64,000 nucleotides of DNA from Parapristionchus giblindavisi (GCA_943737045.1 CALSFV010000008.1:744001-808000), one strand, 5' to 3'; shown: positions 45,961 through 57,755, counted from the first letter of the stretch. Numbers and translations are program-made. Notes: generated from the letters alone by a model not told the origin.

Positions 45961-47392
45961 CCTCCGTCTAATCGTATGTATTTTCTAACAAAATACAAAA
46001 AAAACAAGCTTTTTTGAGAACGATTAAATTAATGTTTGTCCCGAATACTCCACTCCATTCAATGCTTCGCCTGGTGCTCCACAGGGGGATTTGATCGTTT
46101 ATTGTGTGAAAGAGATCGAGGAGTTTGTCTTACCAACATTCTCCTGTAGCGTTAGCAGGAACCACCCACATATCGATTTTCTCATCGTTCGTTCGTTCAA
46201 TTTTCATTGATCCTGTTAGTTAGAAGTCTCCGCTCTGGCAATGATTTCTCGTTGGAAGTGCATTGCCAGATCGGAGAGAAGAAATTAACGCCGGGCATAC
46301 CCAAGAATTAAATGATCATACTGTAATGATCTTTCGCGATCTATATAAAACAATCTAAATGACCTTATATTTATCGCATTTGTCTACTCTAAAAGTCATA
46401 AACTATAATTTCGTACATAATACCTAGTACAACGGGTATGTTCGTCGCACTTTCGCAAACTGCCTTATCCATCTTATCCCGATCGATTTTTAAAATTTAG
46501 ATCAACATCAGCATCTCGGGTGAATCCATCGATTCATCAACAGTAATTGTTCCAATACATTTTGCTGTCTTCGTCGTAGCATCGTGTTTAACCGCACTAC
46601 ACAATCAATTATATAAATTTGCCCACAATCATATATTTTGTACCGCACAAAGTATGTTATTATCATCATTATTTTTGAAACCGTTTTGATCATATTTTGC
46701 TCTCTCCATGTAAGATCAACGCCAAGACTACGCCAACAAGATCTTAGATCTCAGATCCGGAATGAACAGTAGTAAATTCCTCGAACTCGAAAGTCGAAAT
46801 CATAGAGTGTCATGATTATGGTGTGGATTATGCTGTAGTGAGTACTATGGTTGTTGGACGCAACCATTGTACATAAACCTCGATTAACAGAGCAATGAGC
46901 ATAAAAAATGAATAGTGATTCTGCTAACTGTGTGTTTATCAATGATCAAGTCACTAAATCCATAATTTTAAGGTAAAACTTTCGCTTACACTGTACCTCA
47001 ATAAGGATGGTATCATTGAGAAGCGAAAAATAAAAATACAAGATTATATGCACAAGCACATCTTACTCCAGATAACTTAGGTGTTGGCTAATACGGTTAT
47101 ACGTTTACCTTGAGTGATACCGCCGTAAACTCATATGGTGATGTCCCAGTAAATTATGCAGATTGCAATTTCGCAAGGGATTTTGGCACGCATACAATAT
47201 AAATGTTAGTACTTTTATTCCAAAAGTTAGTCCGAAATTTGCATTCTGTAGAGTTTACATGGACATCTCTGTTTCTACAGGTTGGGAAAATGGATTCGAA
47301 TTATTTCTCACTGAAATATCTCTATGATGCATGATAAATAGAATAAATAAATAAATAATATTGCAAAAGTAAAGCTAGTTGTAGTAATGATA
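45961..47392. other. Intergenic region with one strong short hairpin
   Basis: AT-rich DNA without a supported gene. At 46225-46278 the arms CTCCGCTCTGGCAATG and CATTGCCAGATCGGAG pair with one mismatch around a 17-base loop. It could be a tiny MITE or an RNA hairpin; there is no further evidence. Confidence 0.4.
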
Positions 47393-50300
47393 TCATCGTT
47401 GTGCAACGGACATCGACGTTGTGCCTTTCCCGCGATATTGCCGATAGAAAAGAATTTGACGCGCCAGCTGAAATCGTATTGAAAAGTTTGCAAAACTATT
47501 GTCGAAGAATTTTTATTTCGCATATTTCTCCGAGCACGGGTGAACTCCGCAATTTTAGGTGGGCCAATAATTTGGTCGAAGTGGGGCCAATAATTTGGTG
47601 GATCGTAAAAGTTGACTCTAAAATTTGGCAACCAGACAAGCCCCACTTTTAAAGTTGAGTCAATAATTTGGTGGTTGAGCCAATAATTTGGTTCGAAGTG
47701 GGGCTAAAATTTTAGACTAAAATAACAGCCTCACTTCGAACCAAATTATTGGCTCAACCACCAAATTATTGACCCAACTTAAAAGTGGGGCTTGTCTGGT
47801 AGCCAAATTTTAGGCACCCAAAAATGTTCGACCAAATTATTGGCCCACCTAAAATTGCGGAGAATATATTTATTAGGCCCCATTACATAAACAGGAAAGG
47901 TTAAGATTTACCTTTATTGTACTAGTTCGCCACATCATCAACCCAGTACAAGGCAACGTGATCATTCCGAACAAAAGCTTAAATTTTGATTTGAAAATCT
48001 ATATAATTGATTTGAGAACGGTATACCGTAGCAGCAAATCGCATAAAGGCAACGAAAATATGGGGAAGGATTCCGTCGTCCCTGGGGAAGAAGAATGACG
48101 TATAAAAGCAGACTAGCGGGAACATGAAGAACACAGCGGACTCAGAAATCTAAAATTTATTTTATTTCAATTTATCATGTCGTAAGAACTTTTTATCATA
48201 AAAACATTCACTCCAGAATGTACTTTAAGTTTACTTATCACTATTCTTCGGAGAATTAATGAGATATTTGAAGTACTTTTTATTTGTAATAAATAATTTT
48301 AACACACATACCTGTGTGACCAGAATCAAGCCCGCGAATTTCGCTCGCGCATCACGTCGTTTCTACAGCAGAAAGGAAATTGTTATATAAATAAAATTAA
48401 TAATTAAAATTAGCGTTATGCTATATTTAAGAGACCGGCTCGGTAAGACTCGAGCATGGTCCGGACATTCGCGAGGAATTTCGATCTGGCCATCGATACT
48501 TTCATCATAGACACATACCGGGGGGAGACCGATGAAAGTTATAGTGAAAATGCCCTTATGCTCAAACCCGGCTCAAATACGTCACATTAAGTAAAAATTT
48601 GAAAAATTCATAACTTTTCAATCGTGATAGCTAGGACTTTTATTACTTTTAATTAGTGAATAACATGTCAAGCACTCTTACAAACACTGCTGAACATTAA
48701 TATCATATCGTTCTGAATATGTTTTTCGTGTTTGATTTTCAGATTTTTTCCTTCTATCCTCGTTGAAAGAGATAGCGCAAGAAATTTCATAGTGCATATT
48801 GTAGCCCTGACGATTATGCACATGGTGGTCATATTCCCTTGCCCAGCCAGTTTGTCATAAGCCTCGAAAATTGCAACTGAATGTGAGATATGTGTAAATT
48901 GCAAAAATCGAGAATTAAATTTCTTGAAATTCGCAAGAGTAAGAGGTAGCTTTATTATGTCATTTTACTCGTAGTGATGCGCGTACATAGGAATAATATA
49001 CAAATAGACTCGGACTACATTTTTTTAAATTAGAAAAATAATTATTTTAATTTTATTTTTTCAACTCCCACATTCAGTCGACCGTCAAGGCAAGTTGATT
49101 CATAGGGCGGATGGTGGCTGATGAATCATGGGTCGACTGAAAAAAAAATCAGTTCGCGATTTATGGCGATTACGGTAGTTCAATACCGTATACTCCTACT
49201 GATAAAATGGTACAGCTTTGGATGCCGTACGCTACCTTCCAACCGATTTATATGAAAGAAACATATAAATATTCAAGTTTGATAATTTAAAAAATAAATT
49301 CGAGATCTGCGAAACGACGATTCTTCACGTTGCAGTCGTTTCTGCAAACGCACATGCAACAGCCACCATCCGCCCTATGAATCAACTTGCCTTGACGGTC
49401 GACTGAATGTGGGGGTTGAAAAAATAAAAATAAAATAATGATTTTTCTAAATTTTTTTAAAATGTAGTCCGAGTCTATTTGTATATTTTTCCTGTGCACT
49501 CGCATTACTACGAGTGAAATGACAAAATAAAGCTTCCTCTTACTCTTGCGAATTTCAAGAAATTTAATTTTTGATTTTTGAAATTTACACATTTCTCACA
49601 TTCAGTTGCAATTCTCGAGGCTTATGACAAACTGGCTGGGCAAGGGAATGTGACCACCATGTGCATAATCGTCAGGGCTACAGTATGCACTATGAAATTT
49701 CTTGCGCTATCTCTTTCAATGAGGATAGAAGGAAAAAAATCTGAAAATCAGACACGAAAAAACATATTCAGAACGATATGATATTAATGTTTAGCATTGT
49801 TTGTAAGAGTACTTGACATGTTATTCACTAATTAAAAGTAATAAAAGTCCTAGCTATCACGATTGAAAAGATATGAATTTTTCAATTTTTTACTTAATGT
49901 GACATATTTGAGCCGGGTTTGAGCATAAGGGCATTTTTGCTATAACTTTCATCGGTCTCCCCCCGGTATGTGTCTATGATGAAAGTATAGAGGTCCAAAG
50001 CGAAAGTCCTCGCGAATGTCCGTCAGGGGGTCAAAATGCTCGAGTCTTACCGAGCCGGTCTCTTAATTTAACTTAATTTATCTACGCCCGAGGCGCAACG
50101 AGACATTCATTTTTTCCTCGTAGGAATCTTATCGCTCGACAATTTCATGATTTAAAAATCAAATTAATGATATCTTTTTGCCTGACGACAAGGTAGATTA
50201 AAATAAAATATACTAATATAATATGTCTAATTATATGTTTCGTAAAATGGCTCACTGAGAATCGCCAGAGGAATAGAGCCGTGGTGAAAGCGAGATAGGC

Positions 50301-51244
50301 AACGACTGGGAAGATGATAGTACACGAAAGGAACAGGAAGATCAACACTATAAGGGCATTTTAAAATTAATTTTTTTTAAATTCTTAATTTGTAAAAAAA
50401 AACGATGATTTTTTTTGATTATTGGATTTTGACTGACCTTTCCAAAAGTTTGCCGGGTGTCCGGCATGGTCTCCGAAAACAGCGATGGTTCCATCATATC
50501 GGTGGAGCCAGGTGAGATTGAGATTCTTAAAGGAATATAATGCTAATTCTACTTTGCGCTCTAGCAAAACGCTCTGGCGGCTGAAGAGTGAGAACGCGAG
50601 AACAGAGCGCCCTGTTTCGACATATCTTTGATTATTCCTTGATAAGTTTCATTTATTTTATGATCAGGGCTGTGCATATTAGGTTTCATAACTTTACAAA
50701 TTCACCATTGTTTCGCTAAATATTTAAGCCGTATTTTTGTTAAAAAGTCACTGTTTTTTAACGAAGCGAATAAAATGCATCGAAAATCTAAAAAAATAAA
50801 ATAACATTTTTAAGGAATATCGGAAAGCCAAACATCTTTGGTGACATACTACATATTTCTATTCACATATCTCAGTACACTTCTTTATCTCTCATAGTCA
50901 ACGATTAAACAACAAATAACCATTTAAAGCATGGTTGTGTCAGAAATAAATTTTGCAATAACATTGTGCAAAAAAGGTTGAGGACGAATGTTACCTTATC
51001 TCTCATAGGTTGACTACTCAATTACATTTTTTTGCGGAAATTGTAATTTGTAAAATACATAATAATAATAAATAATAATGATGCACTTCTTCAAGATATT
51101 ATCTATAAGCAATCGTTCAAACCTTGTTACCTCTAGCACTTCCTCAGGGTTTTCCACTTCCACAGTTCCATTTATTCCAAAGTTGAAGACGTTTGCGCCC
51201 AGTACGATTGTGATGAAAATCATTAAAATGGTGTGAACACTGAG

Positions 51245-51275
<31 letters not shown>

Positions 51276-52543
51276 AATTAAATATTTTGTTAAATAGAGA
51301 ATGTTTCTGAGTCAAATCAAATCAGGGCATGCCTTTATAGTTTCATATGCATGTGTTGTCTAGATATTCTCATGCCACAGTCGGTCATACTTTCTAGGGC
51401 TACCGGGGCTATGTCGACCCTCTTCAAAAGAACTTTTGGTCGTTGTGTTTCACACTCTTGTAAACTCAAGTAATTTCTACAAAGCAATATGCATCCGTTT
51501 TAATGACGACGAATAAATAAGTTACTGAAATTACCAACTTCTTATACTTTTCATCCCTATCTCTCATCATCGTGATCCTCTGCAGTTTCAGCATCACATA
51601 TGAGTATGCCCCGGAGAGACTCACGGTGACCAGAGCTTGAATGGCCTGAGATGTAGCATTCAGAAATTATATAGGCCACAAACAAATTTTACGCTCTGGT
51701 AGCGCTCTCTCGAAGATAAAAAAGCGAGATAGCATGACCGGAGCGAGACCTGTGAGGAGATTTTCAAATATTTCGGATTCTGTAAAACACGGTATTACCA
51801 CAATTCATAATCCATCCGGAAAATGGATCCCATAGAAAAGAAAACAAGAAAAACACATAAAAAACAGATCATTTTTGAACACATTGTAAGGAACGGAAGG
51901 ATTTTTGTGTAATAATTACTGGAGTCAAGATTAACTTACCAACAGAACGGAACCGGAAATTCCTTGACCGCAGAGTAGTCCCGTGCAGAGAATCACGGGA
52001 TACGGTAAGAGTGGATAGAATTGAAAGCACATTCCCCAATAAACGTTGTGAGCGATATGAGTGATCTAAATATTTTTTTGCTTAATCAATGAATAAACTG
52101 AATGGGTAAACTGAATTTTTCAAAAAAAAATTACGATTTATTTGCATATTATCGAGCAGAAATTATTTTCAAAAATATCCCACCTCCAAAATAATGTACC
52201 CGCGTTTCATATCGGATATGATTTTTGGAGCGTGGTAGGTGGTGACGTAAATGGCCGGAATGTGAACAAAAACAATGACGATTATGGCGTAGACCATAAA
52301 GAACCTTTAATGAATCAGTAATCTTGTTTTTTTTTTACCTAGGCATTATGATATCTGACAACTCGTCACTTATAGAAAAAAAAAAGTTTGTCGAGGGTCA
52401 CTCCAAAACTCATATTGATCATTGATTTTTTTGCTTTTTTGAAACATTTTTACATTAAAAATTTCGTACATGCTCATATATTCCGGAACGTCGAAATCCC
52501 GATCAAAGTCCAAACCGAAAGGTAGCGTTGATGGTTCATCCAT
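47393..52543 (-). CDS. Receptor gene D: 7TM chemoreceptor, Srh/Sri-like
   Basis: Eleven minus-strand exons give 343 residues without a stop: 52543-52470, 52304-52184, 52065-51940, 51645-51539, 51239-51131, 50525-50438, 50347-50256, 48362-48312, 48149-48027, 47977-47912, 47467-47393. Phases match genes A and B; exons 8 and 9 are each one codon longer. The protein starts MDEPSTLPFGLDFDRDFDVP. Landmarks are HIPAIYVTTYHAPKIISDMK, HIAHNVYWGMCFQFYPLLP, NLNLTWLHRYDGTIAVFG, FGMITLPCTGLMM and a tail LARQILFYRQYRGKG. It is closer to gene E than to A and B. The likely role is chemosensation at a neuronal membrane; the ligand is unknown. Introns 7 and 10 hold foldbacks F9 and F8. The exon 4 donor is GTTGGT. 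Confidence 0.85.
47545..47862. mobile_element. Foldback element F8 (318 bp) in intron 10 of gene D
   Basis: Ends CTCCGCAATTTTAGGTGGGC and complement. The self-complementary-like word CCAATAATTTGG and its complement occur repeatedly in both arms, about every 20 to 60 bases. Almost the whole element can fold into one stem. No coding frame. Confidence 0.85.
48427..50066. mobile_element. Foldback element F9 (1.64 kb), same family as F6
   Basis: Ends TTAAGAGACCGGCTCGGTAA and complement, as in F6. Arms of roughly 700-800 bases align with the outer arms of F6; the F6 core is largely deleted, with the junction near 49122-49132. It lies in intron 7 of receptor gene D. Frames at 48904-48668 and 49578-49781 are mirror images of arm sequence. 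Confidence 0.88.
51241..51275. repeat. AAAT microsatellite
   Basis: A run of AAAT units at the start of intron 4 of receptor gene D, ending in TTAATTAATTAA-like sequence. Confidence 0.8.
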
Positions 52544-53310
52544 TTCTTTGCTGAAAGGAACTATTTTGAAAAAAAATAATTTGGAGGAAAAATCACTTGC
52601 TTAAGCAAAATTATATCATGGACGGTTTGCAAGAAATTAGAGAATAATATACAATCACTATGTACAAAAACAAATCATATATTACTCTAAAGGGAAAGGA
52701 AGTACACTAAGCAATACAATATATCGGAAATGATATGACTGTACAACTAGCAAAATGAGATACAAATGAAAAGCGTTAGCGGCAACAAAATAATTGCAAA
52801 CATTTTGCATTTTACGAAATTTGGTAGACCAATAAAAGGTCGATTGAGCTCAAACCTTTAACAACTGTTATCAGTCAAAAGTGTGAAAAACAAAGAGACA
52901 TAAATATGAAATTGTACCCTGGGCGTCTGCCGGAGTTTTAGCTCAATTTAAGTTTATTACACATTACATTATTGACAGCTTCACTATAACAGGTATGTGT
53001 GTTCGCAAGGCACCCCCTAACACGTAAACACTCCATTTAATTTTACAGGAATCAAAGAACTATACTATCAATTTTATACAATACATGTTTTATGTCGACA
53101 ATAACGAAAAAAGTATATTCACACCTTGAGCTAATTTGAAACTCATTGTCAGTTTCAATGCCCTCTCACTTTCTTTGTCTACGAGAGAGATTTGCCTGAG
53201 TGGAGAGTTTCAAATTAGCGTGTAACTATAAGTGAATAAAATCGACGAGAGCTCTATGTATAGGCGAACTTCCATGAATGTTTAAATTTTGCGATTTAAA
53301 GAAATCTTCA
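52544..53310. other. Upstream region of receptor gene D
   Basis: AT-rich. The upstream block conserved between genes A and B was not found here. No other feature seen. Confidence 0.4.
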
Positions 53311-53602
53311 TTAAAAATTGAATTTGCTAGAGTTCTTGTTTGTGGCATAAAAACCATAGAGAAGGACTGAAATGTTGCAAAAGTTATTCTAACTACAGTG
53401 CACTATTTCCCCTGTGCTGATTCAGTTTTATGATCACTAGAAACATCAAAGAATCATCTGTCACGTGGTACACTTTTTAAAAATTGAGGAAATTCGGCAA
53501 TAAGCTACCACTGCTATGTGATCTTCACGCATATGTATCGCTTGACATTCGCATAAGAGAGATATGAGAGATTTACGTCAACATTGACGGTTTCATCTTT
53601 AA
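53311..53602 (-). repeat. tRNA-bearing repeat, copy with the tRNA-like part deleted
   Basis: Aligns with 54636-54983: shared GCAAAAGTTATTCTA, ATTCGGCAATA and AGAGATATG words and an end CATCTTTAA. The middle of the tRNA-like segment is missing between GGCAATA and AGCTACCACTGC. The left boundary is approximate. Confidence 0.5.
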
Positions 53603-53656
53603 AACTCGAAGTTTTGAAGTTAAACAATTTCGTAAAATGAATCGGTTATAACACAA

Positions 53657-54248
53657 ACCGTCAAAACGAAAAAAAGTGAAACATTTTTTCAAAATTTTTG
53701 AAAAATTTTGAAAGTTCACAAGATTTTGAAAACTTTGAATCATGATATCTAAATGGGGTTGCTAGTTTTTTATTAGATAATAGGGTATTTGAGCATCTTT
53801 GAGCTTGCCTAATTTACCTGTGAAGAATAATTTTGAAATAAATCACTGTGAACGCTGTTTTGTGAAACTGGTACACGGTAGGATTTTCTACAGTATACCA
53901 CTTTTGTAGTCTGATCTTTGCTAAGATCCAAACAGTGCAAATTCGTTATAGGAAGTCAGGTAATGCTATATATAACCATTATTAGGCGAAAAAAAGCTCG
54001 TAGGCAGCAGTTTTACAGTAATATTCTACAGTATGTGACAGTATACCAATTCTGCTGTGGAGCGTTCCCGATTAATTTTTTCACTTTTGTCGTGCATAAC
54101 TGTATTGGGCAAACACATCCACAATGAAAAACCTTAGATAATACATCATCACGATCGTGAAAAATGCTCAAACAGAGAATCTTGTGAGTTTTTGTCAAAT
54201 TTTTTCAAAATTTTTGAAAAATGTTTCACTTTTTTTCGTTTTGACGGT
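53657..54248. mobile_element. Foldback element (592 bp), ACCGTCAAAACG termini
   Basis: Ends ACCGTCAAAACGAAAAAAAG and complement, continuing through GTGAAACATTTTT and a run of short A and T tracts (arms about 80-100 bases). The interior of about 400 bases is unique and has no gene. Confidence 0.75.
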
Positions 54249-54635
54249 AGAGAGAAAGATTATAGTAGGAATTGTATACTCTACCACATTGAGTACAAAT
54301 CAAGAATTATACGTACTAGAAATTCACTAAATCAACTGAATTGCATGCTGCTACAAAGAATAACAATACAATAATTTAAATTGCCTTCGCGCAAAAAACA
54401 TAATAAAAGGGATAAATTAGATTTACATTTATTATCAAAACAATAAATTATTTAAGTAGTGATTATGGGTACTGAGCGATCTATATTTCCCAGAGAGCAC
54501 AAAGAATATAACCTACGATTAGGAAAATATCACTGGTATTGCCTTGGTATTGTCGGAATAATACCGATATAGGCGAAAGTATTTACCGACAACAATAAGG
54601 GGAACCATATTAGTACATCCCTAGGGAATATCACA

Positions 54636-54983
54636 TTAAAGGTGGAGTCCCTCGAATATTTTCGTAAAGAAACTGTCAAGACAGAAAGGTAGCAAAAGTT
54701 ATTCTACCTACCGTACACTATTTATTTTATGATGATTCGGCTTATTGATCGCTAGAAACATGAATGAACCATCAGGCCCCGTGCAGGGAAAGGCGCTCGT
54801 TTTGAAATTGAGTAAATTCGGCAATAGGATTTGAACTTGCGACAAATGGGTAACGACTCTGAACGTTTACCACTGCGCTATGGGATAGACGAGTGGTTGC
54901 GCTAACTTCTCGCATATCACTTGGCATTTGCGCAAGAGATATGTGAGGGATCTGCATGAACATTCGCGGGTCTCCACCTTTAA
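54636..54983 (-). mobile_element. TIR repeat carrying a tRNA-like sequence (348 bp)
   Basis: Termini TTAAAGGTGGAG(T/A)CCC and complement, about 26 bases. Inside, on the minus strand (about 54888-54819), is a tRNA-like segment with box A ATAGCGCAGTGGTAAACG and box B AGTTCAAATCC. The acceptor arms do not pair. Related copies are at 24151-24312 and 53311-53602. Either a MITE that acquired a tRNA gene or a SINE captured between inverted repeats. Confidence 0.6.
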
Positions 54984-55310
54984 TCAACCATTAATCTCGT
55001 CTTATCTCGTGCGATAGAAAAGCTGAGAGTATCAAACAAGTTGTTGTTCTTCTAGGGTTATTTGTAGTCGTTGAACACAAAGCTACTTGTAGAAGCTGAA
55101 ATTTAGAAAATAAAGTGAATTTATAATATAAAATGATTTTTTTCTAAAGTTGAAAATATAAAAAGAAAGGATTTTTATATTGTCTATGGCATTCTGATGA
55201 GGGAATATTTGTCTGTTACTTGGTTATTTGGTCCCACAAGGTAATGGTCGGAAAGTAGCGTGGAATTATGATTATGCCATTGACCAGCTTGAAATTCTGA
55301 CTGGAAATCC

Positions 55311-55932
55311 GGGGGGCGCCCGTTTCGGCAACGCCCGTTTCGGCAACGAGTTATAAATCGGTTGGGAGAAGGTTTATGGAAACAAAAGTTGCACCATTGT
55401 TATCAGTAGTGGTGTACGGTATGGTGCTACCGTAACCGTCGGGAATCGTGAACTGATTTTTTTATTCGACCCATGACACGGGGTTCATGGTTGAAAATGG
55501 CCAAAGACGAAAAATTCATGATGGCCCGAAATACTAGTTGCCATTATATCACTAGTGAGCCAACTTTTATCTTTCTTGATACCGTAACCCGTACTACCGT
55601 AATCTAGCTACCGTAACTTGCAATAACAAATGCGCTTCAAATCCCGGTTTGATTACGGTAGTTGGGGTTACGGTAACCATAAAGATAAAAGTTGGCTCAC
55701 TATTGATATAGTGGCAACTAGTACTTGGTCTCGGAGCATCATGAATTTTTCGACTTCGGTCATTTTCGACCATGAACCCCGGGTCATGGGTCGACTAAAA
55801 AAATCAGTTCACGATTCCCGACGGTTACGGTAGCACCATACCGTACACCACTACTGATAACAATGGTACAACTTTTGTTTCCATAGACCATCTCCTAACC
55901 GATATAACTCGTTGCCGAAACGGGCGCCCCCC
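55311..55932. mobile_element. Foldback element F10 (622 bp) with 8-bp target duplication
   Basis: Ends GGGGGGCGCCCGTTTCGGCA and complement. The flanks hold a perfect direct repeat GGAAATCC at 55303-55310 and 55933-55940. Arms of about 265 bases contain ACGGTA words and CCATGAACCCCGGGTCATGG. Its G6 end, TTTCGGCAACG subterminal repeats and 8-bp duplication link it to F1. Confidence 0.88.
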
Positions 55933-56284
55933 GGAAATCCGTTGGGAAAAGCTGCAAATGTTTGAGGATTTTGAGAAAAAAAGATAATGACAATTGAGAA
56001 TTCGCTGCCATGAAAGTAATTACTACGCTTTCAATGAAACGAGTAGTGTAGTGGAAAAATACTATCCAATATTGTGCGTATAAAATGTACTTGCATAATA
56101 AAATGACTAATCTAAATTCCTGTCTGCACTCTCTCGCCCAACTCTCGATTGCCTCTCCGCTGCCTCTCACCTGACCCGGCTTACCTTCGCCGCGCGCTAT
56201 TTGATATCTAAAAGAGATTGGCATAGTTTCTGCACAGTGCAAAAAGGCAATAATGAGAGAGACGGAAGACGAAAATGTTTATAA

Positions 56285-56420
56285 CTGTGAATAAACATAA
56301 AAGGAGAAGTTATACGGAGACAATAAGCAAAACAAAAGCGGTCCGATGTTTCGGCCCTTGGTTCTAGACACCGGAACCGCCCTATGTGGGTTGGGCCTCA
56401 TCAGTAGACCCAAATCAGTA
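56285..56420 (-). repeat. Possible 3' end remnant of a retroelement
   Basis: On the minus strand: GATGAGGCCCAACCC, then GGTTCCGGTGTCTAGAACC and GGGCCGAAACATCGGACC. The pairing of a GATGAGG-type motif with a CGAAACATCG motif resembles 3' regions of Penelope-like and some non-LTR elements (compare 9920-9955). No coding part adjoins it. Confidence 0.4.
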
Positions 56421-56512
56421 CAAATAAAACAAGTGATTTTTATACGCTCAATATAATGCGTGGATTGGATAAAGTTTAACATGCTCAGGCTTTGTTCAAG
56501 AGACATGTTCAA

Positions 56513-57367
56513 TAAGACTCGATCATATTCGACCACCCCCGGGCACGTTGCGCTAGCAATGAGAACTGGGGGTCCATACTTGGGTGTTAGGAGTGTCACC
56601 GGCCCTTTTTACACAAAACAGTAGAAATTTCCTGTTTGTGCCCTCAGGCTATAAGAAAAATTAATTTAAGTGCAAAAAAGGTTTAAAAATCATAATTTCT
56701 CAAATTGTTGAGATGAAGTCTAAATATCATTTGCGATGCGTCTAGGGTGCACAGACCTTACTAATTCACTATTAGCATCGAATGCGCGATGATTCCTAAA
56801 CCACTTTTTTTACTCAAAATTTTGTTTTTTTCGGACTAATTATCGCTTGTTGTAGATTGCTGCAGAGTTTTTCGACCAGGTATTGTAGCCTAAGCAATTC
56901 TGCATCGATTTCACTTAAAACTGGGTTCTCCACTTTAGTCCCAGTTGTCGAATTTTTCGCTCGAACTTCCGTTATCGATGGTTTTCCCTAACAAATGCTG
57001 TATTTTCCAAACGATTTGTGCGAAATTGTGGTCTACTCAAAGTTTAGAGGTGAGCCGAGTAAAATGACACAAGAAGCCCATCACTTGGATCAATTTGAAA
57101 ATTTCGATTTTCATGACCATGGTCCGAAAATTTCTAAATTTCTCAAGTTTATGCGGCTTATTGTGAAGTACTAACGATGTGAATAATATTCAGCCGATGC
57201 TCAATAGCTGATCTCTCCTTTCAACCATTTTTTCGAAAATTTTAGTGCTGAATGCGTGCGAAAAATCAGAATTGTGTTTGAATCAGTTTCCAACTTGCTT
57301 TCTGTAACATTCTGTCATAGTACTTTGCAATGTACATAATCAATATGAAAATCGTTAATTTTCGATA
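56513..57367. mobile_element. Single arm of a foldback F3-family element
   Basis: Starts TAAGACTCGATCATATTCGA and aligns along its whole length with the left arm of F3 (21195-22070), stopping at the arm-spacer junction (AATCGTTAATTTTCGATAAT). The mirror arm is absent. One CATGACC palindromic core is shortened relative to F3. Confidence 0.8.
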
Positions 57368-57755
57368 ATGTATTGTTTTGTTGTATTGTTTTTCAACTTC
57401 ACAAACACTTTCCGTGTAATTTTTCAAGAACAAATAACGTTTAAAAAAAATGTTTCTGGTATTGATATACAACATAATTTTTTTATTTATATAATAATGA
57501 TAAAATAAATAAAATCGGGAATAATTTATTTATTTACACATCTTTGAATACATGTATATAATACATAACGTACAATTACTAACAAGAACCATCAAAACAA
57601 ATGAACGAAAGATAATAAAAACTGTTCAATGTAATCGAATGAAAGAACGAGATCGAGAGATATTGTCAATAAATTTCTTTTGCTATTATGATTTACACCT
57701 GATTTGATGGAGAAAGCGAGTAGATTTTTGTAATAACGAGCGCCATGTACTCTAA
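57368..57755. other. AT-rich 3' flank of gene E
   Basis: No coding or repeat feature recognised between the solo foldback arm and the stop codon of gene E. Confidence 0.4.
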
